Shown: positions 60,718 through 64,000 of the stretch, one piece after another
Layout: each line of letters starts with the position of its first letter
How positions within the stretch are numbered: the stretch's first letter is position 1
Assembly: GCF_018310535.1 (NCBI RefSeq)
Contig: NZ_CP074102.1
Coordinates: 8,618,001-8,682,000 of the forward strand
DNA length: 64,000 nucleotides
Origin: Streptomyces mirabilis
Lineage (GTDB): Bacteria; Actinomycetota; Actinomycetes; Streptomycetales; Streptomycetaceae
Direction: 5' to 3'
Notes under the pieces: model-generated
What the model saw: the letters and a program-made list of their open reading frames with translations, nothing else
What the model was told of the DNA's origin: nothing
Database searches by the model: none
Made by a program: the position numbers and the translations under genes

Positions 60718-61164
60718 TCACAGGCGGGTGGTGAACCGGCCGTCGGGCAGCTTCCTCAGCCAGCCGCGATTGACCAGCCTCCCGCGCAGCGGTTCCAGTT
60801 TGGCCCGAACGCTGACGTCGACGCCCAACATCTCGCCGACCTGCCGGGCCATGACCGGTCTGGCGGCCTGCCGCACGGCGGCAACGATGCGCTGGTAGTC
60901 GGGCGGGAGCATGGTCTCCTCAACGTCCGGCGTACGGTGCGGAATCAGCATCACCGCACGGCCGCCCACCTGCCCAGGTCCAAGGCCGGCCGACTCTCGT
61001 TCGTTGGCGAGCTGCTCGCTCACCCGCTCAAAGACCCGTTCGGCGACGGCGAGTTCGTCCCGCTCGGCCCGCACCTCCGCCAGCTGCTTGGCCAGCTGTT
61101 CTTCGAGTTCGTCCAGTTCCGCGCGCCGCGCGGTGATTCGTTCCAGTAGTTCGGGATCCAGCAT
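60718..61164 (-). CDS. Hypothetical protein with coiled coil and winged-helix-like end
   Basis: This 148-aa protein has a long N-terminal coiled coil (LLERITARRAELDELEEQLA, AEVRAERDELAVAERVFERV) and a C-terminal region like a winged helix (ARQVGEMLGVDVSVRAKLEP, LVNRGWLRKLPDGRF). This type is widespread in Streptomyces near IS elements and could be a DNA-binding accessory protein. ATG 61164 matches the conserved part; GTG 61197 is in frame. Confidence 0.72.
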   Translation of the reverse strand: MLDPELLERITARRAELDELEEQLAKQLAEVRAERDELAVAERVFERVSEQLANERESAGLGPGQVGGRAVMLIPHRTPDVEETMLPPDYQRIVAAVRQAARPVMARQVGEMLGVDVSVRAKLEPLRGRLVNRGWLRKLPDGRFTTRL

Positions 61165-61239
61165 GCGCCGGATCGTAGGAGGCCGTCCGACCGCCACGGG
61201 CAGGAACCGGTGAATCGACCGCGGCCGTTGCCCACGCGC

Positions 61240-61971
61240 TCACTGCACTGAGCGTTCCAATGCATCTCGATGATCGGAAACCCACTGATAGGCCGACTGA
61301 ACTTGCCTCACTGCCCCTGCGTCACGGAGCCGGGCCATGGCGAAGTCACCCGCATCGGCCTGGGTCTCGATGCCCCGCCAACACCGATCCTGCCACCACA
61401 AGATCGTGGACACGAGACGTTGCCGGTCAGGCAACTCGTAGCTGTCAACGATCAGCCTCATCCGTCGGGCTGCCTTCTCGACGTCGGTGACCGAAGAGCC
61501 CAGACCGAGGTACTGCCAGCAGACATGAGCGATGTCGTGGATCCGCGCGCCCGGTGCCGCAAGGTCCCAGTCGATGAATGCCGCTGGCCGAAGCTCGCCA
61601 CCGCACAGCTGATAGACCGTGTTCTTGGGCGACAGGTCGTTGTGACAAACGACCTCTTGTTCTCCGGCCAGCGGGGTGCCGGCCGTCAGGTCATGGAACT
61701 CACGCACGAGCCGGGCGACCGTCACCAGACTCTCGTCCGATGACACAGCAGCAGGTTGTCGCGGCTCCCATGCCACGTGGCCATCGAGGTAACTGAGGAC
61801 TTCACGGCCCTCGTCGTCCACACCGAGATACCGCGGAGCACCACCCCAGCCACTGGCTTCAAGCAACCTCAGCAGATCACCCACGAACTTCGCCGAAGCT
61901 GGACGACGCACCGTGTCCCCGACACGAACGACCGCATTGACGAAACCTCCGGGCAAGAACGACTCAGGCAT
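61240..61971 (-). CDS. Aminoglycoside phosphotransferase-fold kinase
   Basis: This 243-aa protein has the APH catalytic loop VVCHNDLSPKNTVYQ (HxDxxxxN) and the metal motif AAFIDWDLAAPGARIHDIAH. The N-lobe is short (ESFLPGGFVNAVVRVGDTVR). APH-fold kinases phosphorylate antibiotics, homoserine, choline or other small molecules; the length and lack of close APH signatures make the substrate open. ATG 61971 (PESFLPGG) is preferred; ATG 61992 is in frame. Confidence 0.83.
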   Translation of the reverse strand: MPESFLPGGFVNAVVRVGDTVRRPASAKFVGDLLRLLEASGWGGAPRYLGVDDEGREVLSYLDGHVAWEPRQPAAVSSDESLVTVARLVREFHDLTAGTPLAGEQEVVCHNDLSPKNTVYQLCGGELRPAAFIDWDLAAPGARIHDIAHVCWQYLGLGSSVTDVEKAARRMRLIVDSYELPDRQRLVSTILWWQDRCWRGIETQADAGDFAMARLRDAGAVRQVQSAYQWVSDHRDALERSVQ

Positions 61972-62131
61972 CCATCCACCCTGCCTGATCACTACCTCTA
62001 ACGCTCATAACTTGTCCCGACGCTTGATCCGCCCCAAGACACCCCGCCAGATGATCTACTCCGCAGACTCCCGCCCACGACCAGCGCGAGCACCCCGACA
62101 GACGAGCACACCAGCCCTTTGACCTGCGATG

Positions 62132-63402
62132 TCAAGTTGGCGGGGGCTCACTCCAGCACCTCGGGCTCAAGCCCCTGGTGGCGGCGGGGCGGTCGTGCGG
62201 GGGGCTTCTTCTGCGCGCGAGGGGAGTCCTCGGGTGTCGGGGCGGCTGCTTTTCGATCCGGACACTGGCCTTGCGCCGCTCGCTGCCCGAGAGCGAACTG
62301 CCGGCTGCGCTGGCAGCTGCAGTCAGCTGTGTGATCAGTCGGCGTTCCTCGGCGACGGATAGGTCGGCTGCGCCGTTGAGGTAGACGAGGATGCTGCGGA
62401 CTTCCCGTAGCGCCGCTCGGCGTTGACGACGCTCCTGGCGTGCGCCGTTGAGGTGTTGTTCCAGTGTCTCTTTCGGGGATTGCTGCCTGCGCGGCGGCTG
62501 CGGCTTGGGGCCCTCGCGTGGCGGGCCGGGCCGTTTGCGTTTGGGGCGGGGGCGCAGGGGAGGGGGATAGAGGACGGTCCGGCCCGCGCCGGCGGCGGGG
62601 AGGTGGTCTTGCTGGCGGAGGAAGGCGCGGGCTGCGGCCAGGACACGCTGCTCGGAGGCGCTGGCGCCGCGCCGGGTGAGGGCCGTGGCGGTCTGCAACT
62701 GGGAGCGGACGTCCCAGGCCCGCCTCTCGGAGACGGCTTTGGCGAGGTCGGCGAAGACGCGTTGCTGGTAGTCCTCATGCCCGGTGAGCCAGTCCCGGGC
62801 TTCGTCGAGGGCTGCTTGTGCTTCAGTGCGGGCCGGGCCGGTCAGGGTTTCGAGGAAGGGGCCGCTGCTGGCATACAGGCGGCGCACGTGTTCGACGGTC
62901 CCAGCGCGCTGAGCTGCCTCCAGGCCGCGGATGAACCGGATGACGTTCTCCGGCAGGGCTCCCGTGCCCTCTGTCGCCGTGCCGGTCGGTGGAGGGCCGG
63001 TCGTAGGGGGGTGTTGTCGCAGGATCTCGCTGGCAGCGGGGGTTATCAGGCCGTCGTCGGTCCAGGAGCAGTCGGCGAGGGGGCCCATTCGGTGGGGTGG
63101 GCCAGGCTTTGGGTGCCGATCCACACCTGGCGGCTGGCGCCGTCGCTCTCACATCGCACCCGGTACACGTACGGGCAGCGGGAGAGCACCCCGGGGTCCG
63201 GCACCACGCCGGGTCCCAGAACAGGAATGCGGCCGCCGTCCCAGTCGGGCTGCACCCCGCCGTCCATATGGACCCTCAGGAGGACGCCGTCCTCCAGGTC
63301 TACGTCCAGCAATGAGCCGATCGGCGGCGGGAAGGCGAAGGAGCCGGCTCGGCCGTGCTCGAGCAGAGACCGGGTGATCGCCGACTTCACATTCCCTGTC
63401 AA
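62132..63402 (-). pseudogene. Frameshifted hypothetical gene
   Basis: Two minus-strand frames form one gene: the first (63402-63046) encodes GSLLDVDLEDGVLLRVHMDG and, up to about 63075, RQVWIGTQSLAHPTEWA; the second continues LADCSWTDDGLITPAASEIL to 62132 with a long helical and basic tail (RPKRKRPGPPREGPKPQPPR). A one-base change near 63075 joins them into a protein of about 420 aa. The function is unknown. It may be a real pseudogene or a sequencing error. Confidence 0.6.
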
Positions 63403-63434
63403 GTCCTTGTGTTCCGTTGGGCGGACTGACTAGT

Positions 63435-63449
63435 AGGGCTTGGTCAGGT
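63435..63449. repeat. Transposon-end-like 15-mer
   Basis: AGGGCTTGGTCAGGT is identical to 50315-50329 and lies 95 nt beyond the stop of the transposase at the window edge, where an IS end is expected. Confidence 0.6.
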
Positions 63450-63544
63450 CTGTATTGGTGCTGGTATGTCGCGGTGGCAGGTCGGGCAGGCGCCGGTCCA
63501 GACCGCGAGCAGTGTCTGTAGCTCGCGGACGACCTGGTAGAGGC

Positions 63545-64000
63545 TCAGGCCGACGCCGTGTCTTTTGGGGCCCGGGCCAGTCGTTGCAGAGTGCAGAAGG
63601 CATGTGCGACAGAGACAAGGGTGACGTGGTGGTGCCAGCCGCCCCAGGTCCGGCCCTCGAAATGGGCCAGGCCCAGGGCCTGCTTCATCTCCCGGTAGTC
63701 GTGCTCGATGCGCCAGCGGAGCTTGGCGAGCCGGACCAGCGTGGTCAGAGGCATGCCGGAGGGCAGGTCGGACAGCCAGAACTGCACCGGCTCGCTCTCA
63801 CCGGCAGGCCATTCGGCCAACAGCCAGCACTCTGGCAGCTCCGGGCCGTTGGTGGCCTGCCGAACCTCGCGTCCGGCAGGCCGGATGCGCAAGGCCACGA
63901 AGCGGGAGTACATCCGCTTGCGGCCGGAGCGGCCGGTGCCAGGCCGGGAGCCTTCACGCCACTGCACCGGCCGAGCTGCCTTCCGCCCCGCCGCGATGAC
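63545..64000 (-). CDS. IS701-like transposase, C-terminal part (cut by window edge)
   Basis: The frame is open to the window end. It encodes RMYSRFVALRIRPAGREVRQ, WLLAEWPAGESEPVQFWLSD and LAKLRWRIEHDYREMKQALG then HFEGRTWGGWHHHVTLVSVA, the C-terminal catalytic part of IS701-family transposases (Glu in the EHDYREMKQ block). The first two thirds lie outside the window. Confidence 0.85.
   Translation of the reverse strand, partial: VIAAGRKAARPVQWREGSRPGTGRSGRKRMYSRFVALRIRPAGREVRQATNGPELPECWLLAEWPAGESEPVQFWLSDLPSGMPLTTLVRLAKLRWRIEHDYREMKQALGLAHFEGRTWGGWHHHVTLVSVAHAFCTLQRLARAPKDTASA

Overview
The window is high-GC actinobacterial DNA, almost certainly a Streptomyces chromosome and probably an accessory arm region. 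The evidence is the codon bias, frequent GTG starts and AGGAGG ribosome-binding sites, a clpP3-clpP4-popR locus, a DUF5133 protein, F420/mycothiol-type enzyme families, a secreted GH92 mannosidase, and many IS fragments with truncated genes. No rRNA, tRNA or CRISPR was seen.

Region 1 (1-28.4 kb) is mostly intact. It opens with a signalling cluster: STAS anti-anti-sigma factor, MarR regulator, RsbW-like kinase, receiver-PP2C phosphatase, CHASE3 histidine kinase and a single-domain response regulator. The last three overlap by a few bases and should be one operon. A lipid-kinase fusion, DUF5133 and DinB proteins follow, then popR convergent with clpP4-clpP3. Next come an epoxide hydrolase, a VOC protein, an HxlR regulator, a decayed acyl-CoA dehydrogenase/ligase pair, an SRPBCC-luciferase-like pair, a 3.4-kb secreted GH92 alpha-mannosidase, a deazaflavin-dependent nitroreductase, an MFS exporter with an HxlR regulator, a GDSL-like lipoprotein, a GAF-PP2C phosphatase, a zinc alcohol dehydrogenase, a double-VOC protein, an ArsR-like regulator and RNase HI with a Cys/His tail.

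Region 2 (28.4-46.3 kb) is a mobile-element graveyard with islands of intact genes. It holds a kinase/ferredoxin/methyltransferase scar, an intact IS256-family transposase, an IS481 stub fused to an HNH-like secreted protein, peptidase E, a DUF6153-DUF305 pair, a LysR regulator divergent from an IMPase-like gene and an NADP-binding protein, and two Tn3 transposase tails (37.1 and 44.5 kb). The tails bracket a secreted protein, a MarR regulator with paired operators, a reductase and an MBL hydrolase. A 5'-truncated Y-family polymerase follows.

Region 3 (46.3-57 kb) is a redox/detoxification patch with more scars: tandem MmcQ/YjbR genes, an NmrA-like reductase, MarR, an epoxide-hydrolase-like enzyme, and a quinone oxidoreductase flanked by 132-bp direct repeats carrying operator-like palindromes. 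A second HNH-like gene (paralogue of the 31-kb one), a frameshifted NucA/NucB secreted nuclease and a luciferase-like oxidoreductase complete it. Region 4 (57-64 kb) has a methyltransferase, an orphan Imm5-like immunity protein, an intact IS5-family transposase, a kinase of the aminoglycoside phosphotransferase fold, a frameshifted hypothetical gene and a transposase cut by the window edge.

Start sites were chosen from ribosome-binding sites and family lengths; all product names come from recognition of motifs by eye.
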